64,000 bases of DNA from Pollenia angustigena (lineage: Eukaryota; Arthropoda; Insecta; Diptera; Polleniidae), in assembly GCA_930367215.1 (NCBI GenBank), contig OV884059.1, positions 53,538,957 to 53,602,956 of the forward strand. Direction: 5' to 3'. The notes below the pieces were generated by a model. The model searched no databases. It had not been told where the DNA came from and was given only the letters and a program-made list of their open reading frames with translations. How positions within the stretch are numbered: the stretch's first letter is position 1; each line of letters begins with the position of its first letter. Below, one piece after another: positions 54,724-64,000 of the stretch. The translations under genes and the position numbers were made by a program.

Positions 54724-56060
54724 GGTTTGTTAAGTACAGCTTGCAATAACATCGATTGCATTCTAAGCATTTCCTGCATCATATTACCCATTGTGTTCGT
54801 AAAATTATTTACTGTTTGCACTAATGTTTCCATGGTTTTTTCTAAACGACTTAAATTAGAAAATTGAGTTTCATCATTACTTGGCGAGGCACCTTGCATT
54901 GGCTCATGGTTTGATTTTAGGACGTTAGCGTAAGAGGTTCTGTTATTACTAGGCTGGGGGGCTTGAATTGCATTTGTGTTAACCTGATTTGTTACCTGCA
55001 TTTGAGGGGGATTAGTTTTCGGTCCGACCGACTGCTTGACGATAGTATATACAGGGCATCCTCTATAATTGGCAGTGTGATTACCGCCACAGTTGCTACA
55101 TTTTTTTAAGTTGGGGTCGGTTTTAGACTTGTCGCAAAGAACTGTTCCATGTAATTCACCACATACTACGCAAACAGGGGGTAAGTAGCAGTATGCCTTA
55201 GTATGGCCAAATTCCTGGCAGTTTAGACATTGAACAGGACCATTTCTTTTGTGCGGCTCCTCAATAGTTACCCTTCTGTACAGAATATATTTCATATTAT
55301 AAATTGGATGCGTTTCATTTTTTTTGAGCTTAATGTCGCCGGGTTCAAGCTCCACTCGAAATAGTGGTTGGGGATTTTTTTCCCTATTTTTGATATTTGT
55401 TACGTTTTTGATTTTAAAGCCCTTCTCTTCCAAAAAAGCTTTAATTTCCCCTGGGTCTACGCATGAGTCTATGCCCTTGATTACTACCTGAAGACCTTTA
55501 CTGCTCTTCAGTTGATACGTATAAAAGTTTTTATTTAGAGTCTCAAATCTTGTAATTACCTTTCGAAAATCATCCTCGTGATTAACCTGTATTTTAGTCT
55601 CGTTAATGATACCGCGCTTTATTGCAGCTACATAAAAGGAATTTTCACCAATCACCGAAATTAAACTTTTTATTAACTCATTAGAGTTTTGCTCTCTAAG
55701 GTATATCGGGGGTGGCTTAGACGATTTAATGACGTTTGGTGCTTCAGAGGATTCATCCTCCAGAATCGCGAAACGATTTTGTGTATTTATTTTATCAAAA
55801 GATGGTACTTTTGAGGCCGAAGCAACTGCTGCAGAGGTAGGGCTGCGTCCCCGTTTAAGCACTGTTATGTACCTGTCCATACCAACTTGTACTGTAGGCT
55901 TTTGACAACTTTTTACAGGGGGGTTTTCCATTGCATTTGTGTTTAAGTTCATGGTATCATTGCCCACTAAATTTGTTTTTGACGTCACGGCAATACTTGC
56001 TGGCCTGGCAACACTTGTCACCAAATCTTGTTGTAGTTTTTTTAATGAGTCACTATCCAC
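54720..56060 (-). CDS. Jockey LINE ORF1 (gag), full length
   Basis: 446 residues. Residues 1 to about 135 are Ser/Asn/Lys-rich and low-complexity. A conserved gag core with RRM-like features follows (about 140-270: SFYVAAIKRG, GLQVVIKGIDSC, FRVELEPGDIKL). Then come three zinc knuckles, CLNCQEFGHTKAYC, CVVCGELHGTVLC and CSNCGGNHTANYRGC (about 280-345), and a C-terminal region with a probable coiled coil (SNLSRLEKTMETLVQTVNNF). Jockey gag proteins bind element RNA and multimerise. The stop TGA overlaps the ORF2 ATG by ATGA. The start is the first Met of the frame. The frame is open throughout and looks functional. Confidence 0.9.
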   Translation of the reverse strand: MDSDSLKKLQQDLVTSVARPASIAVTSKTNLVGNDTMNLNTNAMENPPVKSCQKPTVQVGMDRYITVLKRGRSPTSAAVASASKVPSFDKINTQNRFAILEDESSEAPNVIKSSKPPPIYLREQNSNELIKSLISVIGENSFYVAAIKRGIINETKIQVNHEDDFRKVITRFETLNKNFYTYQLKSSKGLQVVIKGIDSCVDPGEIKAFLEEKGFKIKNVTNIKNREKNPQPLFRVELEPGDIKLKKNETHPIYNMKYILYRRVTIEEPHKRNGPVQCLNCQEFGHTKAYCYLPPVCVVCGELHGTVLCDKSKTDPNLKKCSNCGGNHTANYRGCPVYTIVKQSVGPKTNPPQMQVTNQVNTNAIQAPQPSNNRTSYANVLKSNHEPMQGASPSNDETQFSNLSRLEKTMETLVQTVNNFTNTMGNMMQEMLRMQSMLLQAVLNKP

Positions 56061-56605
56061 CGTTTGTGTAAATACCGAGGGTGAGAGGGAACGTGTTCGA
56101 GTAATTGGCTTAGCCGTTAGGTAGTTAATATTGTTTTGTTTTGTTTTGTTTTATTTATTTCTGCATTATTTTCATTTGCATTAACTAAAACGTAAACGTT
56201 TCTTTCATTTTGTCTTAGTGTTGTTTCACTATTTGTACTCATGCAAAGAGTTGTTTTTGTTTTTCACCGTTTTGCTTTGCTTTAATATTTTTATTATTTA
56301 TTGTATTTTACAACAACAAAAGAAAAACCAGAATTTAAATGTTTTTTTTTCAGAATATGTATACACATGTATGAACATTCATACGTACATATATATTTTT
56401 ACTGATTTATTTTATTTAATTTGATCGTTTTAAATTGTTCACTATTATGTTAAATAATTTAATTAACAAAATATATTATTTTGTTTTTTTTTTAAGCGTC
56501 CATTCGCTGCTTAGATTACAAAATCAAATGTGATTAATTAATAGTTTAAATTGTATGCGGGGCTAAAATACACGTCTGTATCACAACAAAGCACAAACCG
56601 AACTG
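56061..56605 (-). other. 5' leader of the jockey LINE
   Basis: About 545 bp between the ORF1 start and the 5' TSD. No coding frame is accepted. The minus-strand 5' end begins near ACAGTTCGGTTTGTGCTTTG. In jockey elements this region carries an internal promoter; the sequence alone does not let me place one. Confidence 0.55.
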
Positions 56606-56618
56606 TCTCCATCAATAT

Positions 56619-57090
56619 GAGATTTGTTTGCCACTAGCCGATTTAAGCAAGGGGGTTTATATGGGACCTATGGTTAATTTTGGACCTACCAGCACAACAT
56701 TTTGTCATGACATAGTACTATCGTAAAAGTCATTGTCGGAAATTTTTATTTAAATACCAACATTCATAAGGAAGTTATGGCACTTAAAGCTATTTTCGGG
56801 AGTATCACTTGTATGGGAGCTATGGTCAAATATGGACCGATTCCAAAAAAATTTTGTAAGATGATTTTGATTGATCATAATGATGCATCGATCAATATTT
56901 TTTTGCAGCAAATATCTTGCTTTGAACTTTTATTTTGAAATATCTCAGACTTACCAATTTCATATGACAAAGATAAATGATGTTTTCGCACCACGTATGT
57001 GACATTAGAATAGCATCCAAAACAAACACAAAAATATACCGCTAATCGAACTATAAATTTGTTCTTTCGTCATGGATCTTGTTCACTGCT
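56619..57090. repeat. Continuation of the dispersed repeat targeted by the jockey LINE
   Basis: It matches 17665-18170 closely and lacks about 37 bp near 56874. It ends at the hAT insertion (TSD GTTGTAAC). Beyond the hAT element, 61035 onward matches 19033 and later, so about 850 bp of the repeat is missing at this locus. Confidence 0.75.
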
Positions 57091-57477
57091 GTTGTAACTA
57101 GAGTTGTGTCGGTCATGAACGAACTAGTTCAATTGAACGGGTCAGTCAGATGAACGATGAACGGCCGTTCAGTTTCATCGTTCAATTCCGTTCAATCGGT
57201 CACTTGCATGGTTCACTTGGGTCTTTTTAGTCAGTCGGTCACTTGTTTACCAAACAACTGGTTGAAAAGAAACAACAATACTATTGTGATGTATATGTGA
57301 TGCCAGTATAATATTCTTATTTCATTTACTCATTGCCACATTCCTTTACACATTTTCATAATACGATCAGGGTTGTCAAGTTTCTTGGCGACTTAATTTT
57401 CAATTTGGCGACATTGCGATTTATTTTTGGCTGATTTTAAAATATATGGCGATTTTGTTGTAAATTTGATAATACTA

Positions 57478-57620
57478 ACTGCCTATTTCACGATGTCAAT
57501 CGAACGTTTACGTTCGCACAAATAACATGTAAACCAAAAACAAATTTTTTAATTTTGTTTTTGTTTTATATATTATTTGTGCGAACGTATACGTTCGAGT
57601 GACATCGTAAAATAGGCAGT
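57478..57620. mobile_element. 143-bp palindromic TA-MITE
   Basis: The ends ACTGCCTATTTCACGATGTC and its complement give near-complete hairpin arms of about 50 bp. They are flanked by TA on both sides (57476-57477, 57621-57622). The arms contain CGAACGTTTACGTTCG-like words. TA flanks suggest Tc1/mariner-type mobilisation. Confidence 0.8.
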
Positions 57621-57622
57621 TA

Positions 57623-57873
57623 GTCCCAATTTACACTAAGGACATTTCTTGCAGGATATTTTTTGAATTCCCTTTTAATTTTACCAGAAGCGTTTACATA
57701 TGAAACATTAGAAGTCAGACGGAAATTAATACTTGTATGTAAACTACAAAAAGTAAGAAAGAGAAATGAAAAATGTCCAGTACAGATAGTCATGTACTAA
57801 ACACTCTACCTTTTCGCCCCTCGCCATCAATCTTCGTCTGTACAGCGAGAAATGTCCTTGTGTAAATTGGGAC
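57623..57873. mobile_element. 251-bp TA-MITE adjoining the palindromic MITE
   Basis: The ends GTCCCAATTTACACTAAGGA and (reverse complement) GTCCCAATTTACACAAGGAC give about 27-bp inverted repeats. The flanks are TA (57621-57622, 57874-57875). It shares its left TA with the preceding MITE, so one was inserted into the TA border of the other. It is non-coding. Confidence 0.85.
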
Positions 57874-58773
57874 TAATGGGTTTTTAAACGCGTTTAAGCA
57901 AAATGTTATTACATTAGAAACGATTAAGATGACAGATTATTAAGAAAAAAACCCAACAAACAAATTTATATTTCTTTTAAGTATTAAAAATGGATAAAAA
58001 TACTTTATAAAGTTATCAGAAGATTATTTAAAACATATTAATGATAAAATTGTAAAAATTTATGAATTATTTGAGAAAAAAAAATAAAACGTTAAGCAGA
58101 GTTAAAGAATCCAAGTGTGAGCATAGTATAAGCCATGAATTTGTTTTGAGACTCCTACACAAATTACAATTGTTATTTGGAAAGACTATTTCAATGTGGT
58201 TTTCAATGTAATATAAATTAGTTTTTGAAAAATATATAGCTATAAGGATATGTCCGGTACGTACCATTTTAAAGAACTCTTTATGTGCATGTTATTCCAA
58301 CTGTTAATGTCTGTGTTGAAAGAGTTATTTTTAATAATTAACTCCACTAAAACTCGCTTTCAAAATTGAGTGCAGTATAAACTTCTTGGCACATTATTAC
58401 GAGCTATACATTATATGATATGTTGAATAAACTGAATCGTACACATTGTTTTCCAAAAAAACAGTAAGAATGCCTTACCGGTGAAGTGTATAGCATTTTA
58501 GATATATATCCAATATTTATTTAATACTAACCACAAGAAATCGTTTTGCTGCTTTAGTTAGACTATTGTAAACTATTGAACCTTTTTTGTGTTCACCAAA
58601 CATTTTAATTAATAAAATATGTATCAACGCGACTTTTCCCATTTTTGGCAAATTTTAGCAAATAGGAAGACATTTATTTTTTAGGATTTATAAAAAATAT
58701 TTTTAAAAAAAGGCTTTGGCGATTTTGAACAATCAATTTGTCAAAAAAGATCAAAATAAATCCGACAACCCTG

Positions 58774-60125
58774 GCTGCTATTCACAATTTTACATGAGCG
58801 TTGCCAGTTGTTCTTAATATAAAACCCGCCAAATGCAAATTTTTTATTTGAGCAGAAAATTGTAAACATATTTATTTCATTTATTTTTTAAATTAGACCT
58901 AAAAATAAATAACCAAATTCAATATTCGACAACTTTATTAATTAAAGCTTAGTCAAGTTTTAGAGCACGAAATTATTCGGGAAAGCCCATTTTAATGTAG
59001 ATATAACTTAAGCATTCGTATATGAATGATGCCCGTAATTTTTAAAAAAGAAAGCTGGTCGTGTTCGTACCTAACAGTTATCTTTACCTATTTCAACAAT
59101 TATTTAGCATAGAAGTTTTATCCTTCAGTTTTCATTAAAAAATGACAGCTTTTACACTATTAATTACTATGCACTGCTAGATTTCTTTTTGTAGAAATTA
59201 CAGGCAAAAGACTGGTAAAATAAAAAAAATATTTATAAGAAACTACTTATGAATTTTAATAGCTTTTATTTAACTTGCAATGTATGTTTGTGGGTAAAAT
59301 CTTGCAACTCAAATTTAAAGCAGATTACTCGAACCGATTTAGCTGACATTTTATAACATATGTTCAGTTTGGATGACAATGCATGGTTAACTGTGTAAAG
59401 TTATTATACATCCAACATGTAAAACACCCAAGATGGCGGACTTATTATTTTAAATGCATTCCAACAATATGAGTATCAAATAGGAGGGCTTGCTGAGTGA
59501 CTCTTAATCTTCAATATGGGTATCAACTGAAATGACTTACGGAGAATACGAATGCGAGTTAAAAGTAATCAAATATTTAAAAAAAACATATTTTATTTAA
59601 ATGCTCTGAAAAGAAAATATAAATAATGTTACTTAAAAACTTTTAATATCAACTTAAAACGTCGTTACATAAATTGTCGCGAGATTCACTTGTGTAGAAG
59701 ATCAAGTAAATTAAATAACTTGCGACCAATTTAACTTCCAGTTAACAATATGTTTTTGTCAGTTATAGCGGATAGTTAATTATAACTGAACTTGCTGAAA
59801 ATGACGGTTGATGTGATTGATATTAACTACTAAAATTCTCAAACGAAGTAAATACGAGTACTTAAATCTCGCGACAAGCTTTTATATTTAAAAAAAAATT
59901 GTGTATTTTATATCATATAAATTGATTAATGACATAATAAGTTCGAAAAACAGGCAGTTAAAGTTTTTAAGTAATTATTTCTCTTTAAATAAAGTTACCT
60001 AAGCACTTAGAATATGAGATCACGAAACAAGTATGAAAACCGCCACGTTTAGCAAGAAATCACTACATATGGCAGCCCAGATTGCACTATGAAATTTTCT
60101 AAACAATGTTGCTAATTGCCACTGG
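58774..60125. other. Non-coding interior of the hAT-like element
   Basis: AT-rich sequence with no frame above 60 codons and no further repeat boundaries that I can define. Confidence 0.5.
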
Positions 60126-60849
60126 CAATGTGTTAAAAGAAACAAATATAGTATAGTGGTACAACTTAAACATTTTATTAGTATTGTTTCTTTTCAATCA
60201 GTTGTTGGGTAAACGAAAAAACAACTCAGAATTTTGCGTTTATTGTTTTCTATTTTTGGGTACACTCAAAACGTTTTACAGTAACTGAATTTAATTTACT
60301 AAAATCATTTTCCGTAGAGTTAAAACTTAATAAAAATGTTGTTATTTTATAATTAAACTAATTCTTTAACTATTTCTATATGTTTCTCCAAAAAAAAATA
60401 TATGTTCAGTTATTTTTTATGCATAAAATAAAACTGAAATACTTGACTGCAAAGATATTTTAAATTATTTTATTATTTACATACTTATAGGAACATGTGC
60501 ACATAAATTAAAAAAACACAAATTTTTCGCTGATTTGGTAGGTAATAATGACAGATATAAATACTGTTTTAGCTGTTTTAGTATGTAATTTAAATTGAGT
60601 TAAAATTAATTGAAAAAACCTTTGAATGTATTTTTTGTAGTTTGTACATTTTAAATAACAGAAAAATTTATTAATTTTTAAAGAATTTCTCCGTTTTAAA
60701 ATTAACATTAAAAAATAGCCGCAAAATTCCTTTATTTTAAATGAAATTTCAGTTTTTCAAACTTAATATTATTTTGAATTTACCTACATAATATTTTGAG
60801 TGTAACATCAAACAAATATGCTATACTTGTTTATTTTAACACATTGCCG
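60124..60849. repeat. Inverted repeat pair of about 31 bp, possible nested TIR element
   Basis: GGCAATGTGTTAAAAGAAAC at 60124-60143 is mirrored by the sequence ending at about 60849 (reverse complement GGCAATGTGTTAAAATAAAC), continuing about ten bases further in with mismatches. No clear TSD is visible, so this may be a small transposon or part of the host element. The 66-codon frame inside has no motif. Confidence 0.5.
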
Positions 60850-61118
60850 TATTCAATCAATTGTGAATGAATGAACGAAATCCACAAAAGACCGACTGAC
60901 ACAAAAGATAAACTGACCCAAAAGACAAGTGACCTGAAATGAACGACTGAACGAAGTGAACGAACTCGTTCACAGTTTTGAACGTTAATGACCGGTCACC
61001 TAAATGAACGATTAAACCCAAGACTAGTTGTAACATTAATTTTAAAGTATAATTGCAATATTACCGGTATCTGTATTTAATCGGCAGAATATTAAAAATT
61101 GTCAATTGCAGTTACTAA

Positions 61119-61937
61119 CAAGTAAGAGTGCTATATTCGGCTGTGCCGAATCTTATATACCCTTCACCATTGTGCGAGCAGAATACAGAGCAACTAGACA
61201 AAAACTAAATAATTGTTACATATACATACATATTTACAATACTTAAAACTTCATTATAAATAAAATTTAAAAAGCGAGAACTGGTAAATATTTTTTTAAT
61301 TCGTTTTTAGAACATACAAAAATAAAAATATTAAAAAAAAAATTTTTCTTTTGAAAAAACCAAGATTCGAACCAGGGAACTCTCAGTTTCTAACTTAAAA
61401 CACCCCCTAGACAACTGAACCATGAAGGAACGTTAATCGAATATCATTAAAATGAAATATGGCACGTTTACTGTTCACATGGTTAAATCAAGTTCTCTCC
61501 TCATAAGGACCCAGAATATATAGAACCATAGATCTTCCCGTGTCCAAGTTTTATAACCCAACTAACTGGCAAATTTCTTCTTAAACACGTCGGTATATAA
61601 ATCTGTCAAACCGGTTAAAAAAGGGCTGAGTTATAATCAAAATACTGAAATCCCTTTTCACCTCAGGTGGAAAAGGGTTTATATAAGTTTGTCATTCCGT
61701 TTGTAATTTCTACAATATTGATCTAAGACCCTATAAAGTATATATATTCTGGGTCCTTACGAGGAGAGAACTTCATTTAACCATGTGCTTTATAATAATG
61801 AAGTTTTAAGTATTGTAAATATGTATGTATATGTAAAAACTATTAAGTTTTTGTCTAGTTGCTCTGCATTCTGCTCGCACAATGGTGAAGGGTATATAAG
61901 ATTCGGCACAGCCGAATATAGCACTCTTACTTGTTTT
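61119..61937. repeat. Fold-back repeat with hairpin-tipped ends, LINE-free copy
   Basis: The left end AACAAGTAAGAGTGC and right end GCACTCTTACTTGTT are inverted, each with the TTCGGC/GCCGAA hairpin. Similarity of the arms extends more than 100 bp inward (GCTCGCACAATGGTG, CTTAAAACTTCATTAT). It is the uninterrupted counterpart of 19119-19236 plus 29931-30640, and so shows the target before the L2-like LINE inserted. The middle holds the tRNA-like sequence. Confidence 0.8.
61368..61441 (-). repeat. tRNA-like (SINE-type) sequence, second copy
   Basis: Same as 30055-30128: B box GGTTCGAATC (61383-61374) and an A-box-like GGTTCAGTTGTCTAGGGG further along on the minus strand. It is a degenerate tRNA relic. 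Confidence 0.5.
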
Positions 61938-62199
61938 TGTTTAAGCCTTGATATTGTTACAAGTAAAACTGGGGCTTTTAATTCTTATTCGCTTAACAGT
62001 TTTATTTGAGTAACATCTTTAGTTTTTCTAAAATCTTTGGATGAAGTTTCGTGACGATCTGGTCCAAACAACCAGTAAAATGCGCATAGGAATACCTTAT
62101 CCCATCAACAATAAACTTCAGTTTGTCAATAGTATGAAATGGAAATTTAGCACATTAAAACGCAACCTTGATAATTAATTTTTGAATCCCAAGAAAAAC

Positions 62200-64000
62200 T
62201 TTAATAAAAAAAATTATGTTTTGGTCATAACTTTTTTGTATCTGAACCGATTTTTTCGAGTTTTTCAGAAAATATGTTCTACTAAAGATTTCCGATCTTT
62301 ATATATAAGGCGTATCCATAGGTCATATGACAGCCTAAAAATTCAAGTATTTATACAATTTGTCATGTTTTCTGTACGAGAGGTACCACGCCTACTTCTT
62401 CAATGCCGCCCACATTTTGTGGTATGCTGTGTATTGATAACCTAAATGTTTGTACCTTATTTGGAAACTCTGGCTCTTGCCGTTCTCCAGATATACAGAA
62501 AAAATAAATAAAAAAAAACAACAACAAGGGATTTTTGGGAAAAATTAGCGGCAGTCGTGGTTTTTTGGTCATATCTGAACCATTTGTGGACCGATCTTGC
62601 TGAATTCCAATAGCAAGAAATGGTAGACTATATGTGACATAAATTTAAAACAACCAGGCCGCTATCATGTCTGGAGTCTCCGGAAAACACATATCAAACG
62701 TAAGACGGACAGACGGACGGACATCGTTAGGTCAACTTCGATCCTCATAAAGACCAAGCATATATATACTTTATAGGAACCAAGATCAAAATTGTAGAAA
62801 ATACAAACGGAATGACAAACTTCTATATACCCTTTTCCACCTGTGGTAAAGGGTATATAAAGAGTTCTTTTTAGGAATTCAGTATATTGGACGTAACTCG
62901 GGTACTGATTCGACTGATTTAAGTACCAACGTGCTAAGGAAGAGATTATTCATTACCTGCTGTTATAAAACTTGTACTCAGGAAGACCTATAGTTCCCGA
63001 AAATGAGTATTTAAAAAAAATAAAATTATGCTTTGGTCACAACTTGTTTGTATCTGAACCGAGTTTTTCAGAAAATATCTTCTACTAACGACTTCCGATC
63101 TTTTGGTATATAAGGCGTATCCATAGGTCATATGACAGCCTAAAAATTCAAGTATATATACAACTTTTCATGTTTTCTGTAAGAGAGGTACCACGCCCAC
63201 TTCTTCAATCCCGCCCACATTTTGTGGTATGCTGTGTATTAATAACCTAAATGTTTGTACCTAATTTGGAAACTTTGGCTCTTGCCGTTCTTCAGATATA
63301 CAGACAAAATAAGTAAAAAATCAACAACAACAAATAAGGCGTATCCATAGGTTATATGACAGCCTAAAAATTCAAGTATTTATAAAATTTTTCATGTTTT
63401 CTGTACGAGAGATACCACGGCCACTTCTTCAATCCCGCCCACATTTTGTGGTATGCTGTGTATTGTTAACCTTCATGTTTTTACCTAATTTGGAAACTTT
63501 GGCTCTTGCCGTTCTCCAGATATACAGAAAATATAAATAAAAAAAAAACAACAACGGATTTTTGGGAAAAATTAGAGGCAGTCGTGGTTTTTTGGTCATA
63601 TCTCAGCCATTTGAGGACCGATTTTGCTAAATTTCAATAGCAAGAAATAGTGGACTATATGTGACATAAGTGTAAAACAACCAGGCCGCTATCATGTCTG
63701 GTGTCTCCGAAAAACACATATCAAACGTAAGACGAACTGACAGACGGACAGACATCGTTAGATCAACATCGCTCCTCATAAGGACCCAGTATATATATAC
63801 TTTATAGGGTCTATGATCGATATTGTAGAAATTACAAACGGAATGACAAACTTATATATACCCTTTTCTACCTGTGGTAAAGGGTACAAAAAGAGTACTT
63901 TTTATGATTTCAGTATATTGGTCATAACCTTTTTGTATCTGAACCGAGTTTTTGAGAAAATATGAGAAAGATTTCTGAACTTTCGGTATATAAGGCATAT
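62200..64000 (+). repeat. Locally repeated dispersed element (units of about 0.8-0.9 kb)
   Basis: The phrase TTTGTATCTGAACCGA recurs at about 62237, 63047 and 63934. GGCGTATCCATAGGT recurs at about 62309, 63114 and 63343, and CCGCCCACATTTTGTGG at about 62407, 63211 and 63436. Thus two and a half copies of one non-coding repeat lie head to tail, with an extra partial copy inside the second. Units also carry ATATACCCTTTTCCACCTG near their ends. A single inverted copy is at 6317-6900. It continues past the window end. Confidence 0.8.

Larger units (their letters stand above)
46376..55674. repeat. Tandem duplication 2, unit B
   Basis: It repeats unit A (36559-46357). Private differences: unit B keeps a 78-bp RT segment that A lost (near 48160-48240), has one minisatellite unit (153 bp) fewer, and has a 424-bp deletion in jockey ORF2 (junction near 54067). 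Point differences are few, so the duplication is recent or haplotypic. Confidence 0.92.
52327..56605 (-). mobile_element. Jockey-clade LINE, unit B, complete at both ends
   Basis: It is flanked by the 13-bp duplication TCTCCATCAATAT (52314-52326 and 56606-56618), and copy 1 near 17652-17664 shows the empty target. The 3' poly(A) appears as the T run from 52327. It has a 5' leader of about 545 bp, a complete ORF1 and an ORF2 with a 424-bp internal deletion. The element is 4.3 kb, about 4.7 kb before the deletion, normal for jockey. Confidence 0.92.
57368..58773. mobile_element. Nested hAT-like MITE with CAGGGTTGTC ends
   Basis: It begins CAGGGTTGTCAAG and ends CCGACAACCCTG, a 10-bp perfect inverted repeat of the CAGNGTTG type known from hAT elements. 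Flanking 8-mers do not match cleanly, so the TSD is unconfirmed. Repeated TTGGCGA words occur inside both ends. Two TA-flanked MITEs lie within it. There is no coding capacity. Confidence 0.7.
57099..61026. mobile_element. 3.9-kb hAT-like non-autonomous transposon
   Basis: It is flanked by the 8-bp duplication GTTGTAAC (57091-57098, 61027-61034), the TSD length of hAT elements. The ends TAGAGTTGTG and (reverse complement) TAGTCTTGGG form a short imperfect inverted repeat. Both subterminal regions are packed with GAACG/CGTTC words: about ten in 57115-57200 and about ten in 60870-61015. These are plausible transposase-binding arrays. No frame longer than about 66 codons occurs and no transposase motif was found. 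At least three further TIR elements are nested inside. Confidence 0.85.

Noticed and set aside
1..64000. Host protein-coding gene, CRISPR array or bacterial defence system
   Set aside because: All sizeable frames are LINE proteins or their shadows. No spaced direct-repeat array of CRISPR type and no ribosome-binding-site operon structure was seen.

Overview
The window is a stretch of transposon-dense, AT-rich eukaryotic DNA, most likely from a dipteran and probably a calyptrate (muscoid) fly. The reasons are jockey-, R1- and RNase H-bearing LINEs of insect type, abundant TA-flanked MITEs, and dispersed repeats ending in a TTCGGC(TGT)GCCGAA hairpin. The species call is inference. I find no convincing host gene, rRNA, CRISPR array or bacterial operon. 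Essentially every long reading frame belongs to a transposable element.

Layout. 1-2.6 kb: AT-rich DNA without genes. 2.8-6.3 kb: nested palindromes (fold-back DNA) carrying an unidentified ORF fragment and a 725-bp TIR element whose empty site is kept in the opposite palindrome arm. 7.6-12.3 kb: a degenerate minus-strand jockey-group LINE whose gag ORF is split by a 328-bp MITE. 12.6-17.5 kb: a minus-strand LINE with endonuclease (EN), reverse transcriptase (RT) and RNase H (I/LOA-like), whose EN is split by a TIR transposon, itself split by a repeat containing a 153-bp minisatellite. 19.2-29.9 kb: a plus-strand L2/Daphne-like LINE with an 11-bp target-site duplication (TSD). A 5086-bp tandem duplication begins in the previous element and runs into it, and the second copy has gained a 797-bp TA-MITE. 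31.0-41.8 kb: a second I/LOA-like copy, cut by a 5.6-kb R1-like LINE with a 17-bp TSD. 41.9-46.4 kb: a SINE-like insertion and a jockey LINE. 46.4-56.6 kb: a tandem duplicate (offset about 9.8 kb) of 36.6-46.4 kb, which keeps the complete 5' end of the jockey element. 57.1-61.0 kb: a 3.9-kb hAT-like non-autonomous element holding at least three more nested elements. 61.1-64 kb: dispersed and locally repeated non-coding repeats.

How the parts act together. In LINEs, ORF1 proteins (zinc-knuckle gag or coiled-coil RNA binders) coat element RNA, and ORF2 (EN-RT, with or without RNase H) nicks the target and reverse-transcribes. Most copies here are broken. The best-preserved frames are jockey ORF2 (42749-45406), jockey ORF1 (54720-56060) and the L2-like ORF1 (19713-20573, 24799-25659). 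The order of insertions can be read from nested TSDs, empty sites and shared duplication junctions. The most unusual coding signal is an in-phase A AAA AAC heptamer directly before the ORF1 stop of the L2-like LINE, with ORF2 open in the -1 frame and lacking an upstream ATG.
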